In this document: positions 5,847 through 5,869 of the stretch, in pieces
Numbering within the stretch: position 1 is the first letter of the stretch
Layout of the letters: every line of letters starts with the position of its first letter
Assembly: GCA_003505715.1 (NCBI GenBank)
Contig: DNXU01000124.1
Span: forward strand, 36,424-42,292
DNA from: Cyanobacteria bacterium UBA8803
Lineage (GTDB): Bacteria; Cyanobacteriota; Cyanobacteriia; Cyanobacteriales; Coleofasciculaceae
Length of the DNA stretch: 5,869 nt
Direction: 5' to 3'
Notes under the pieces: model-generated
What the model saw: the letters and a program-made list of their open reading frames with translations, nothing else
What the model was told of the DNA's origin: nothing
Database searches by the model: none
Made by a program: the position numbers and the translations under genes

Positions 5847-5869
5847 AGGCTTTTTTGGTAATAGGTAAT

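Overview
The window looks like a stretch of cyanobacterial chromosome, probably from a filamentous or otherwise repeat-rich lineage. Seven exact copies of the HIP1 octamer GCGATCGC (starting at 1420, 3332, 3988, 5021, 5126, 5375 and 5635) fall in under 6 kb, a density typical only of cyanobacteria. The arogenate dehydrogenase is very close to the cyanobacterial type, and the intergenic spaces carry short palindromic and heptamer repeats of the kind found across cyanobacterial genomes.

Layout: five protein genes. On the minus strand, a D-alanyl-D-alanine carboxypeptidase-like gene of the S13/PBP4 family (2805 to 1921) is followed 111 bp later by gamma-glutamyltransferase (1809 to 46). On the plus strand, a CAP-domain lipoprotein gene (3193 to 3768, possible earlier start at 3148) is followed 91 bp later by an AI-2E family membrane protein gene (3860 to 4975). 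At the right, tyrA (arogenate/prephenate dehydrogenase) lies on the minus strand (5846 to 4983). It converges on the AI-2E gene with only 7 bp between the stop codons. The divergent spacer 2806-3192 must hold promoters for both directions and contains two inverted-repeat structures.

How the genes fit together: the first three products are all predicted to be exported (two signal peptides, one lipobox). They concern the periplasm or envelope: gamma-glutamyl peptide turnover, peptidoglycan trimming and an extracytoplasmic CAP domain. The AI-2E protein is an inner-membrane protein and TyrA is cytoplasmic tyrosine biosynthesis. Nothing ties all five into one pathway; this reads as ordinary core genome.

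The points most worth a second look are four. The S13 peptidase lacks the roughly 200-residue insertion that normally separates its SxxK and SxN motifs. A 23-bp direct repeat (22/23 identical) flanks the AI-2E gene, and one copy encodes the C-terminal tail of TyrA. A double hairpin made of two mutually complementary palindromes abuts the CAP gene start. A long imperfect inverted repeat lies in the divergent spacer. I saw no RNA genes, CRISPR array, insertion sequence or convincing new multi-gene system.
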